From positions 62,001-126,000 of IMG/VR virus record IMGVR_UViG_3300008114_000012: 64,000 nt of DNA. The stretch is one strand, 5' to 3'. A program made the translations under genes and the position numbers. The notes beneath the pieces are model-generated. The model had not been told where the DNA came from. It worked only from the letters and a program-made list of their open reading frames with translations, and did no database searches. Each line of letters opens with the position of its first letter. Position 1 is the stretch's first letter. This stretch comes from a virus. Positions 54,624 to 62,068 of the stretch are shown piece after piece.

Positions 54624-54970
54624 TGACTTATTTAATTGCATGGTTTGTGTTGGCGTACGGATTCACCAACATTATGGTTTATGGTAGTATATTTGCCGGA
54701 ATGAGAAAAAGAATTGAGTTAATTGGAAACTCTCATATTCCCGGTATAGCACCAATTTTTTCATTCATATCTGGCATATTGTCATGTATGATGTGTTGTT
54801 CTACTTGGGTAGGTTTCTTTTTGGGATTGTTCATATTTTCTCCCTCATACTATTTTTTGGGAGCATCGCCTTTCGTATCTTGGTTCTTTGATGGATTGAT
54901 GGCGTCAGGTGCGGTGTGGGCAATCAACAGTGTTATAGAATGGTTTGAAGAAAACCGACCAGCAAAGTAA
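54620..54970 (+). CDS. Small multi-pass membrane protein, DUF1360-like
   Basis: This is a 116-aa protein with about three hydrophobic helices (YLIAWFVLAYGFTNIMVYGS, IFSFISGILSCMMCCSTWVG, then a third before the end). The central CMMCCSTWVG, next to a Trp and Gly, resembles the cysteine motif of DUF1360 membrane proteins found in phages and bacteria. The gene overlaps its upstream neighbour by four bases. Its place in a replication block is unusual; it could modify the host membrane. The family assignment is tentative. Confidence 0.55.
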   Translation: MMTYLIAWFVLAYGFTNIMVYGSIFAGMRKRIELIGNSHIPGIAPIFSFISGILSCMMCCSTWVGFFLGLFIFSPSYYFLGASPFVSWFFDGLMASGAVWAINSVIEWFEENRPAK

Positions 54971-54989
54971 TTTTTAAAATTTATATATT

Positions 54990-55178
54990 ATGCCAAAGTC
55001 AAGAAACAGAAAGAACCACAAACAGAAGGTTCAAAATCGTAACAACATGATTAAAGGAATTCGTCGTAAAATGGAAACCGAATACACCGAAATGCTTTCC
55101 AAGAAATTTGCGGAAATGCAAAGTGAAATGTCGGCAATGACCGAAGTAGAAGAGGCGACTGTTGTGACACAACAATAA
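54990..55178 (+). CDS. Small basic/coiled protein
   Basis: This is a 62-aa protein with a strongly basic N-terminal half (SRNRKNHKQKVQNRNNMIKG) and an amphipathic, Met-rich C-terminal helix (MLSKKFAEMQSEMSAM). It could bind nucleic acid through the basic part. It sits one base before the sbcC start and is probably co-transcribed. No family was recognised; codon use and spacing match neighbours, so it is likely real. Confidence 0.55.
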   Translation: MPKSRNRKNHKQKVQNRNNMIKGIRRKMETEYTEMLSKKFAEMQSEMSAMTEVEEATVVTQQ

Positions 55179-55179
55179 A

Positions 55180-57390
55180 ATGGATTTGTTTAATCCCCCA
55201 CCAAATTTCAACTATAAAAAAATGATTCATAAGTTAGATACTAATTCGCTTGATAATCCATACATACAGGTCGTATGGGAGGATTATGCTGAAAATATCA
55301 CGCAAGAAAAGATAAAAAGCGTAAGACATTATTTTCAAAAGAAGTATCTATCAACAAATGTTAATGTCATAACCAAGACAAAGACATCTGATGAGACCGT
55401 TCAGACAGTTGATATTTCATTCAATGTATTGGATAAGAATTATCAACTTGAATTAATGAAGTCTTTTTTAACTAATAAGGGTAATGATAACCTTTATGAT
55501 GAAATTTATAAGTTGGATGGTATTGTTGATAGTAAGTTGGCGATGGATGACTCTGAAGTAACACCATTCAAACGGTGGTATATCAAAAAAATAGAGTTCT
55601 CTAACTTTCTATCATATGGGGAAAATCAAGTTGTTGATTTCACAAAGTGTGATGGTATCACGGTGATTGAGTCTAACCCACCAAACTTTGGAGGTAAGAC
55701 CGTATTGTCGGTTGACTTGTTATTGTTCCTATTCTTCAATGAGACTACCAAGACATCAAAGGCTGAAGAGGTATTCAATCGTTTCACGGATAAGAACAAG
55801 GTATCTGTCAAAGGTGAAATCATTATTGATGGTGATGAATACATTATTGTTCGTAACATTGAACGTAAGAAGTCTAAAGCTGGTGATTGGAATGTTAAGA
55901 CCGAGCTAGACTTCTTTAAGAAACTATCTGATGGTAGTCTTATGAATTTCACTGGTGAGCAAAGACGTGAGACTGAAACGTTTATCAAGAATTCTATTGG
56001 GTCAAAGGAAGATTTTCTTATGACTATCCTTACAACGGCAACTAATCTTGAGGATTTGATTGACTCTAAACCAACAGCTCGTGGTCAAGTGTTATCACGA
56101 TTTATGGGTCTTGAGTTTCTAAAACGTAAGGAAGACGCTGCGAAGGAAGTGTTCAGTGAGTTTTCAAAATCAATGATTTCAAATGTTCATAATAGTGAGC
56201 AATTGAAAACTGAAATTGAGAATTGTAAAAACGGTATTCAAGAACATAAGAATACCATTGGTGAGAGACAGAGTGAATTAATTGATGTTCAGAACAGAAT
56301 TATCAAAGGTCAAGAATATCGTGATGGGTTGTTAAAGAACAAACACACCGATATTGATAAAGAGATTAGTATGGTACAACCGGCTCAAGTTAAGTCCGAG
56401 ATTGCCGACCTAAACTTCAAGAAAGATGTTGTGGTTAAACAATTATCTGAAGTCAAAGTTGTTGAACCATCCAAGTATTATCACGAAGACAAACACGATA
56501 AAGTTAAAGATGAATACAACAAATCATTTAAACAAATGGTTGAGGTTGAAAGTAAGATTAAATCAATTGAAGAATTAAAGAGTTCTGTTGAAGAATTTGA
56601 TGAATACGAAAAGAATAAACTAGTCAAAGAAAAACTCGACTTGAGCATTGAAAGTTTTGATATGAAAATTGAGAAACTCCATGACAAATTGAAAAAGTAC
56701 GAAGAGGCCCAAGACAAAATTCAAGAAAATACCAAAATTGAAGAACAACTCCTCAAAGCCAATATGAGACTTGACGATTTGGAAAATCAAAAAACGTCAG
56801 TTAATAATGAGTTAACTCGTCTCAACTTTGACATTGAAAAACTTAATGATAAGATTGATAATAACAATAAGATTATTGAGAAGATAAAGCAAGAAGCGGA
56901 GAGAGAAAAAATCTATAAAGTTTATTTGGAGATTTATGGTAAGAACGGAATTTCAAAGATTATCATGAAAACCATGATGCCACTTATCAACTCTGAACTT
57001 CAAAGACTTTTAGAAAACAGTTGTCATTTCAGATTGGAAATTCAAATTAATGAAAAGAATGAGGTTGAATTCATCATGGTTGATAACAATACCCAAGTTG
57101 AAAAACTTATGTCATCAGGGTCAGGGTATGAACGTACAATAGCATCGCTGGCGTTAAGAGCGGTATTAAGTAAGATATGTTCATTACCAAAACCAAATAT
57201 CATAGTTTTTGATGAAGTTTTTGGTAAAATATCTAATGATAATCTTGAAATGGTTTCAGAATTTTTCACAAAAATCAAAGATTATTTTGAAAAAATTTTC
57301 TTAATAACTCACAATCCATTAGTTACCAACTGGTCGGATAATGTTATCAGGATTAGAAAGGAAGAAAATATTAGCTACGTGTCACAATAA
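55180..57390 (+). CDS. SbcC/Rad50-like ATPase (T4 gp46-like) with N-terminal extension
   Basis: This 736-aa SMC-type ATPase is the partner of SbcD. The ATPase starts near residue 132 (RWYIKKIEFSNFLSYGENQ). The Walker A is ESNPPNFGGKT (167-174 for PPNFGGKT), with Pro instead of the first Gly. A coiled coil covers about 340-620. Late motifs are SSGSGYERTIASLALRAVL (signature region) and PNIIVFDEVFGKI (Walker B), then the H-loop LITHNP. About 130 residues precede the ATPase and are not part of the usual family. I see no CxxC zinc hook in the coiled coil. It probably acts with SbcD at DNA ends. Confidence 0.88.
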   Translation: MDLFNPPPNFNYKKMIHKLDTNSLDNPYIQVVWEDYAENITQEKIKSVRHYFQKKYLSTNVNVITKTKTSDETVQTVDISFNVLDKNYQLELMKSFLTNKGNDNLYDEIYKLDGIVDSKLAMDDSEVTPFKRWYIKKIEFSNFLSYGENQVVDFTKCDGITVIESNPPNFGGKTVLSVDLLLFLFFNETTKTSKAEEVFNRFTDKNKVSVKGEIIIDGDEYIIVRNIERKKSKAGDWNVKTELDFFKKLSDGSLMNFTGEQRRETETFIKNSIGSKEDFLMTILTTATNLEDLIDSKPTARGQVLSRFMGLEFLKRKEDAAKEVFSEFSKSMISNVHNSEQLKTEIENCKNGIQEHKNTIGERQSELIDVQNRIIKGQEYRDGLLKNKHTDIDKEISMVQPAQVKSEIADLNFKKDVVVKQLSEVKVVEPSKYYHEDKHDKVKDEYNKSFKQMVEVESKIKSIEELKSSVEEFDEYEKNKLVKEKLDLSIESFDMKIEKLHDKLKKYEEAQDKIQENTKIEEQLLKANMRLDDLENQKTSVNNELTRLNFDIEKLNDKIDNNNKIIEKIKQEAEREKIYKVYLEIYGKNGISKIIMKTMMPLINSELQRLLENSCHFRLEIQINEKNEVEFIMVDNNTQVEKLMSSGSGYERTIASLALRAVLSKICSLPKPNIIVFDEVFGKISNDNLEMVSEFFTKIKDYFEKIFLITHNPLVTNWSDNVIRIRKEENISYVSQ

Positions 57391-57421
57391 TTTGTGTAAT
57401 TGAAAAGTTTGAGTATCTTTG
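57391..57421 (+). promoter_or_regulatory. Bacteroidota sigma-A-type promoter
   Basis: TTTG at 57391-57394, exactly 19 bp, then TATCTTTG at 57414-57421, a full match to the Bacteroidota consensus TTTG-N19-TAnnTTTG. It lies 15 bp upstream of the ATG at 57437 and would let the host polymerase transcribe the sigma-factor operon. It is the best promoter in the window. Confidence 0.8.
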
Positions 57422-57436
57422 TCAAAAATTAATCAT

Positions 57437-57934
57437 ATGAACTACTTATTAATTGTATTCGGAAAAAATATGAACGAAGTGTCGGCAATCGATATTTGCG
57501 AAAAAATTACAGGAGAAGAAAAAATTCATGAGGTACAATACCATGTAACCGATGACTCCATAACAATACTGTTCAAGAGTATTCTGGCCCAAAAGAAACT
57601 ACATCAAATTTTCTCACCAATTTTTGGAGAAAAGAACACAATCTATGTTCTATTAGAAAATGTCAGCGACATAAACTCCGCTAACATGGCTAAAGGAATT
57701 TACCAAATGTTCTTCAATAATGAAGAGGTGAATGAAAATGAAGAAGTGATAGAATTTGAAGAGGAGGAAGAATTTGATATCGATGTTAGTAAATTAAGAG
57801 ACTTATTGAATAAGAAAGTTGAAGAAAAAGAATTAACTTTGGACGAAATCTTGGATAAGATTAATACCCAAGGGATATATTCACTAACAGATAAAGAAAA
57901 AAAACAATTAGATAATTACGCAAACAATATATGA
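57437..57934 (+). CDS. Acidic protein with DUF6576-like C-terminal motif, upstream of sigma factor
   Basis: This is a 165-aa protein from ATG 57437; the TTG at 57419 lies within the promoter -7 box and is rejected. The N-terminal 90 residues are an alpha/beta fold (MNYLLIVFGKNMNEVSAIDI). An acidic run follows (EEEEEFDIDV), then a C-terminal motif TLDEILDKINTQGIYSLTDK followed by EKKQLDNYA. That motif resembles the short DUF6576-type tail common in Bacteroidota proteins. It overlaps the sigma gene by four bases (ATGA). It may regulate the sigma factor or the host polymerase; that is inference from the operon. Confidence 0.65.
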   Translation: MNYLLIVFGKNMNEVSAIDICEKITGEEKIHEVQYHVTDDSITILFKSILAQKKLHQIFSPIFGEKNTIYVLLENVSDINSANMAKGIYQMFFNNEEVNENEEVIEFEEEEEFDIDVSKLRDLLNKKVEEKELTLDEILDKINTQGIYSLTDKEKKQLDNYANNI

Positions 57935-58731
57935 AAGACAAAAACACAGGTATTCCTATTAACCAAGAAGAAATTCAATATTACCTCAAAGACATTCGCA
58001 AAATAAAGGTAATGTCTCCCGAACGTGAGCGTGAGCTCGCCTCAAGAATGTTGTCTGAAAACATTACAGATAAGGAACGTAAAGAAATTGAAAAAGAATT
58101 GTTGATTGGTAACTTACGTTTTGTAATTACCGTGGCCAAACAATATCAGAATCAAGGATTAGATTTCCCTGACCTCATTGCCGAAGGTAACTTGGGTCTT
58201 ATGAAAGCTATCCATAACTTTGATTGGAGTAAAAATCTTCGTTTCATATCATACGCAGTGTGGTGGGTTAAACAATCAATCCTTCAATCTCTTAACGACA
58301 ATGCTCGTACAATCCGACTACCAGTAAATGTTGTACAGGACCTACAACGAGCAAAGAAAGAGGTTGAGTCAAAGGGTGGTAAGTTGGATGAGAAGTTTGA
58401 GATGTTACCTTCGATTATTGACCTTGATATGAATATCAATGAGGAAGGTGATACACTTGTCGATATTATTAAAAATGAAGACGCTGACATGCCTGACGCG
58501 GTATTCAACAACAAAGATGTACTGAAGTCGGAGTTAATCAATCTTCTAAACGTTTTGGACGAACGTGAAAAAGTAATCGTACTTGACTACTTTGGTCTAA
58601 CTGGTACTCCACGAACATTGGAAGATATCGGAACAGATTTTGGTCTTACCAAAGAACGTGTAAGACAAATCAAAGAGAAAGCGTTGAGGAAATTACGAAA
58701 CGAAAGTTCAGTACTTTTCGACTACATGTAA
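57931..58731 (+). CDS. RNA polymerase sigma factor, RpoD-like (sigma-70 family)
   Basis: This 266-aa factor is very like short Bacteroidota primary sigmas. Region 1.2 is EEIQYYLKDIRKIKVMSPER. Region 2 includes LIGNLRFVITVAKQYQNQGL and DLIAEGNLGLMKAIHNFDWS, then FISYAVWWVKQSILQSL (2.3/2.4). Region 3 follows. Region 4 has LDEREKVIVLDYFGLTGTPR then TLEDIGTDFGLTKERVRQIK (the helix-turn-helix). All core domains are present, so it probably redirects the host RNA polymerase to phage promoters. It is driven by a host-type promoter (57391) and closed by a terminator. T4 uses a much smaller late sigma (gp55), so this is a distinct strategy. Confidence 0.93.
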   Translation: MKDKNTGIPINQEEIQYYLKDIRKIKVMSPERERELASRMLSENITDKERKEIEKELLIGNLRFVITVAKQYQNQGLDFPDLIAEGNLGLMKAIHNFDWSKNLRFISYAVWWVKQSILQSLNDNARTIRLPVNVVQDLQRAKKEVESKGGKLDEKFEMLPSIIDLDMNINEEGDTLVDIIKNEDADMPDAVFNNKDVLKSELINLLNVLDEREKVIVLDYFGLTGTPRTLEDIGTDFGLTKERVRQIKEKALRKLRNESSVLFDYM

Positions 58732-58740
58732 AAAATAAAA

Positions 58741-58775
58741 GACCTTCTATTTATTATAATAGAAGGTTTTTTACT
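58741..58775 (+). terminator. Intrinsic terminator after sigma factor gene
   Basis: A 10-bp stem ACCTTCTATT (58742-58751) pairs with AATAGAAGGT (58758-58767), with a six-base loop, and is followed by TTTTTTACTTTT. It lies ten bases after the sigma stop codon. An A-rich stretch on its left side could make it act in both directions. Confidence 0.9.
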
Positions 58776-58792
58776 TTTATAATAAAACTATC

Positions 58793-59089
58793 ATGAAAAA
58801 AGTATTAGAATTTTTAGACGCATGGGGTGTTAGAATTTCAAGTATTCTCATCCTTATTATCTTTTTCAAAACCTGTAGTACTAACACACGTATAGAAAAG
58901 GTTAAAGATGTATCCTTAAAAAATAATGAGAGAATTGACTCTTTGGCTATCGAATTGAGAAAAGAAATCAAAATCGAAGGTTTGGAGGCGGAGAGAAGAA
59001 TGATTCAATCAACCGATAGAGAGTTGATGGATGTTACAAGACAAGAAAGGATTGGTAATATCATCGACAGTTTAAAAACTCGTAAATGA
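58793..59089 (+). CDS. Small membrane-anchored coiled-coil protein
   Basis: This is a 98-aa protein with one N-terminal membrane helix (RISSILILIIFFKTC, about residues 14-28) and a charged, coiled-coil-like remainder (KNNERIDSLAIELRKEIKIE). Its stop overlaps the next gene's start by four bases (ATGA type). The topology resembles small phage inner-membrane proteins such as inner spanin or lysis regulators, but nothing specific is recognised. It follows the sigma terminator, so a new transcription unit starts here. Confidence 0.6.
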   Translation: MKKVLEFLDAWGVRISSILILIIFFKTCSTNTRIEKVKDVSLKNNERIDSLAIELRKEIKIEGLEAERRMIQSTDRELMDVTRQERIGNIIDSLKTRK

Positions 59090-59934
59090 GAAAAATATTT
59101 AACTGGGTTGTAGAACACCCCAACAGAACTATGTTCTTGATACCAATTATATTGGTAGCTATTATCTCAATATCCCACGTCGTTTCTTGGTATGACATAG
59201 CCAATCCATTTAATTGGGCCATCTACTTATCAATTGCAATTGAGATTGGTGCAATGACGGCTCTTGTTGCTGCAACCAACAAAATTAAAGGAGGGGTTTG
59301 GTTTATGTTTGGGTTGATTACCTTCATTCAAATGATTGGTAATATCTACTTCTCGTTTAAAGAAATTGAGGTTAATGGGGAATTATTCAGGTCTTGGGTT
59401 GAATTAACATCACCTGTATGGGAAGCTCTTGGCTCTGATATGTCTGATATGACATCGGCAAGAAGATGGTTGGCGTTTCTTGAAGGAGGTTTGTTACCTA
59501 TTATATCATTGACATCGCTTCACTTCTTTACAAAATACGATGTTGGGAAAAAAGAAAACAAAATTGGAATTGAAAAGATTGTTGTTGAAAAAACGGTAGA
59601 AGTACCGGTTGAAAAGATTGTCGAGGTGGAGAAAATTGTTGAAGTACCTGTTGATAAGATTGTGGAAGTTGAAAAGATAGTTGAGGTAGAAAGAATAGTC
59701 GAGGTACCCGTTGAAAAGATAGTTGAAGTACCAGTTAGAGACGAGCAATCATACGCACAACTATTATCAAGGATTGCTGAATTAGAAAAAATGCAACCTC
59801 CTGTTGTTGAGAAAATAGTTGAAGTCCCCGTCGAAAAAATAGTTGAGGTGGAGAAGATAGTCGAAGTACCGGTCTATATTGAAAAAGGTAACGATGATGA
59901 TGAAAACTCAAGAAGATTGACCTACTCAAAGTAA
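59086..59934 (+). CDS. Membrane protein with VEKIVEVPVEK repeats
   Basis: This is a 282-aa protein. Four hydrophobic segments lie in the first 150 residues: TMFLIPIILVAIISISHVVS, NWAIYLSIAIEIGAMTALVA, GGVWFMFGLITFIQMIGNIY and LAFLEGGLLPIISLTSLHFF. After KYDVGKKENK comes a long repetitive tail (residues about 160-275) built from EKIVEVPV and EKIVEVEK units, broken by a short non-repeat stretch (RDEQSYAQLLSRIAELEKMQ). The tail is acidic/basic alternating and probably forms an elongated rod in the cytoplasm or periplasm. It may anchor phage complexes to the membrane; the function is unknown. Confidence 0.65.
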   Translation: MRKIFNWVVEHPNRTMFLIPIILVAIISISHVVSWYDIANPFNWAIYLSIAIEIGAMTALVAATNKIKGGVWFMFGLITFIQMIGNIYFSFKEIEVNGELFRSWVELTSPVWEALGSDMSDMTSARRWLAFLEGGLLPIISLTSLHFFTKYDVGKKENKIGIEKIVVEKTVEVPVEKIVEVEKIVEVPVDKIVEVEKIVEVERIVEVPVEKIVEVPVRDEQSYAQLLSRIAELEKMQPPVVEKIVEVPVEKIVEVEKIVEVPVYIEKGNDDDENSRRLTYSK

Positions 59935-59942
59935 AATGACCT

Positions 59943-60545
59943 ATGTTCGAATTAATAAAATACGGAGAGTTTGAAGTAGGGGACCACAACAACAAAATTC
60001 AGATAATATTACTTAATACTTTAAGAGACAAAGAAACGTTTTTGAACTCCGCGAAGTATAGATTTAACGGGAAAAATCAAAAAATACCTAACTACTTAAT
60101 CACTAGGGAAGGTAAGATTATTCAACTATTAGAAAACACTGAAAGTCCTAAATTCTTTTTGGATAAAAAAATAAATCAGAATTCTATTATAGTCTGTTTA
60201 GAAAATTTAGGTTGGTTACAAAAAGAACCTTTAAACGAGAATTACATTAACTGGATTGGAGATATTTATAAAGGTAATGTGTTCGAAAAAAAGTGGAGGG
60301 ATTATTTCTTTTGGGAACCTTATAGTGAAATACAAATCGAAGCGACAGCTTTTATATGTAAAAAATTGTTCGAAGAAATATCCATAAAGAAGCAAGTGGT
60401 AGGACACAATACCAAAATTAATGGAGCCGAGAGAACAGAGGGAGTTTTATGTAGAAGTAATTTCAGTCAAGATTTTACTGACGTAAATCCTTCTTTCGAT
60501 TTTGAACTTTTTTTAAAATATATAGAAGATGAACAATTCACATGA
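59943..60545 (+). CDS. Amidase_2/PGRP-fold protein, possibly degenerate endolysin
   Basis: This is a 200-aa protein with the outline of an N-acetylmuramoyl-L-alanine amidase (T7 lysozyme/PGRP fold). Visible are IPNYLITREGKIIQLLE (the strand usually reading 'YhyvI..dG.i'), NSIIVCLENLGWL, EATAFICKKLFEEI, VVGHNTKINGAERTEGVLCR (a His ligand) and DVNPSFDFELF (the D-P-x-F end). The expected first zinc ligand (the HHTA-type His after the first strand) reads IILLNTLRDK, with no His. So zinc binding and catalysis are doubtful, and it could act only as a peptidoglycan binder. It overlaps the next gene by 17 bases. Confidence 0.65.
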   Translation: MFELIKYGEFEVGDHNNKIQIILLNTLRDKETFLNSAKYRFNGKNQKIPNYLITREGKIIQLLENTESPKFFLDKKINQNSIIVCLENLGWLQKEPLNENYINWIGDIYKGNVFEKKWRDYFFWEPYSEIQIEATAFICKKLFEEISIKKQVVGHNTKINGAERTEGVLCRSNFSQDFTDVNPSFDFELFLKYIEDEQFT

Positions 60546-61146
60546 TGAAATTAAAAAATTACTTCGAGCATCTCGTGAGATGTTGTCTAGTACTGAAGTA
60601 ATTGACGAAACAAATAGAATTAAAAACCAATACGGTATTCTAACTGAACAAGGAGTTAGCTTGGTTGGGGGCGGTAATGTCACTAAAAAACTTAATGTTG
60701 CTAAATCTGTTGAAGATGAAATTGAGGATGACGAACAAGAAATGGACCCATCCAAAGAGGATAAGAAACAGGCTTACAGAATATCAGGAGGTATTTTAGT
60801 ATTACACGGAAAGGACAAGACAGATTTAGAATTGACTACCGACGAGAAAATCGCGTTCCAAGAAACTATGGACGAATTCGTGTCAGAAGTTTCCGATTTA
60901 GTAGATTTCAACAAATTAAATGTATATACAAACAATGTTGAATGGTCAGGTAAAATTATTGATTTTGATATAGAATTTTTCTACTCGATAGGTGAAGAAA
61001 ATGGAATCTATCTAAATGGAGAAATGATTAAAACTGACGAGAAATTTTTGGATTTGATAACAAAACTAAAAACTTATTATGAAAAATTCAAATCTAAATG
61101 GGCTAAAATTTTGGCTTCTCGTAAAAAAACAAAACCTGAAGAATGA
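60529..61146 (+). CDS. Hypothetical acidic protein (possible head-core/virion accessory)
   Basis: This 205-aa soluble protein is not recognised. The first 85 residues are polar and probably disordered, with an acidic stretch (EDEIEDDEQEMDPSKEDKKQ). The remainder looks alpha/beta (YRISGGILVLHGKDKTDLEL) with a helical, lysine-rich end. The N terminus (SHDEIKKLLRASREMLSSTE) is helical. It begins in the last codons of the amidase-like gene and its end overlaps the next by four bases. The composition resembles prohead-core and scaffold-type proteins, but this is only an analogy. Confidence 0.55.
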   Translation: MNNSHDEIKKLLRASREMLSSTEVIDETNRIKNQYGILTEQGVSLVGGGNVTKKLNVAKSVEDEIEDDEQEMDPSKEDKKQAYRISGGILVLHGKDKTDLELTTDEKIAFQETMDEFVSEVSDLVDFNKLNVYTNNVEWSGKIIDFDIEFFYSIGEENGIYLNGEMIKTDEKFLDLITKLKTYYEKFKSKWAKILASRKKTKPEE

Positions 61147-61502
61147 TGAACTTGAAAGATATTATAAGTAATTTACTAATCATCGCAGTTGGTGCTTTGG
61201 TTGTGTATTCATTAATGCTTACTACAGATTTAAGTGTTGATGTTAAATCTTACTATGACAGAGTTGATGGGTTACAGACCAAAATTGATTCTGCTATGGC
61301 GGTCAATCAAAGAATTGACAATAAAATTGCTAAACTCGACTCGGCTATTTTGGTTATTAATAACGAAATACACCTTGTTGATGAAAACATAAACATAATT
61401 AAAACTAGAACAAATGCCAAAGTTTCTGCTGTTGATAATTTTAACTATTCTGAACTTCAAAAGTTTTTCTCAAAAAGATACAACCCAAATAACCCTAAGT
61501 AA
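61143..61502 (+). CDS. Inner-membrane coiled-coil protein, i-spanin-like
   Basis: This is a 119-aa protein with a single N-terminal membrane helix (IISNLLIIAVGALVVYSLML) and a long coiled coil (residues about 40-95). That is the standard topology of an inner-membrane spanin subunit. The next gene starts inside it at 61414 in a different frame, an 89-bp overlap reminiscent of Rz/Rz1 gene pairs. The start at 61143 overlaps the preceding stop by four bases. The spanin role is inferred from topology and gene arrangement, not from sequence identity. Confidence 0.6.
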   Translation: MMNLKDIISNLLIIAVGALVVYSLMLTTDLSVDVKSYYDRVDGLQTKIDSAMAVNQRIDNKIAKLDSAILVINNEIHLVDENINIIKTRTNAKVSAVDNFNYSELQKFFSKRYNPNNPK

Positions 61503-61821
61503 CCAAACTGCCAAGTTAGTTATAAAGGATATTTTAGCCGGTGACGGGTGTAAAGAAGAGCTCGAGCAAACTTACCTAAAGATTGCTAAAATGGAGGAAA
61601 GAGATATCCAAAAGGATAGTGTTATTTATTTCCTTAAAGAAAAGGATTTAAATAATCAAAACATTATAGGTTATAAAGATGGTCAAATAGGACAATTAAG
61701 AGAATTGTCTAAAAATTTAGAAGACGCAATAGAAGACCAAAATGATAAAATAAAATGGTGGAGACGAGGAGCTATTGCTGGAGGAGTTACCACATTACTA
61801 TTATTAATAATTGCTTTTTAA
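61414..61821 (+). CDS. Secreted coiled-coil protein with C-terminal membrane helix, u-spanin-like
   Basis: This is a 135-aa protein with an N-terminal signal-peptide-like segment (MPKFLLLIILTILNFKSFSQ) and a coiled coil. Its C-terminal membrane helix (GAIAGGVTTLLLLIIAF) is preceded by a WWRR sequence. This exported-then-anchored layout resembles unimolecular spanins, which bridge outer and inner membranes. However, there is no lipobox cysteine, so outer-membrane lipid anchoring is not supported. It overlaps the i-spanin-like gene by 89 bp out of frame. The start is chosen because only it gives the signal sequence. Confidence 0.6.
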   Translation: MPKFLLLIILTILNFKSFSQKDTTQITLSNQTAKLVIKDILAGDGCKEELEQTYLKIAKMEERDIQKDSVIYFLKEKDLNNQNIIGYKDGQIGQLRELSKNLEDAIEDQNDKIKWWRRGAIAGGVTTLLLLIIAF

Positions 61822-61822
61822 C

Positions 61823-62068
61823 ATGGCACTTTCAGACACCGATAAAAAACAAATTGAAGTCATGATACGTAAAGAAATCAAAGACTTCATTGGTAGTAAT
61901 ACCATGAGACAATATGAAGACAAACTTATTGACACTATTTCTCGAGAAATCAAAAGAGGAAAGATTGAGGGAGATGTTAAAGAGGTAGTCATAAAAGTAT
62001 TCAGAGAGTTTTACAATTTTATGTGGACTCAAAGAGGATATTGGGAACCAAGATTGAAAAATGCTTAA
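61823..62068 (+). CDS. Small helical phage protein
   Basis: This is an 81-aa protein from the ATG at 61823 (a TTG upstream would begin inside the previous gene). The sequence is helical and charged (SDTDKKQIEVMIRKEIKDFI) with a conserved-looking end (FREFYNFMWTQRGYWEPRLK). It is probably a real gene given its tight packing: the start comes right after the preceding stop, and the end overlaps the next start by eight bases. It resembles small head-assembly accessory proteins in length and position, but nothing specific was recognised. Confidence 0.6.
   Translation: MALSDTDKKQIEVMIRKEIKDFIGSNTMRQYEDKLIDTISREIKRGKIEGDVKEVVIKVFREFYNFMWTQRGYWEPRLKNA

Noticed and set aside
57419-57421. TTG start for the gene before the sigma factor
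   Set aside because: It falls inside the promoter -7 box (TATCTTTG); ATG 57437 lies a sensible distance downstream.
61811-61813. TTG start for the small helical gene
   Set aside because: It lies inside the preceding gene; ATG 61823 follows that stop directly.
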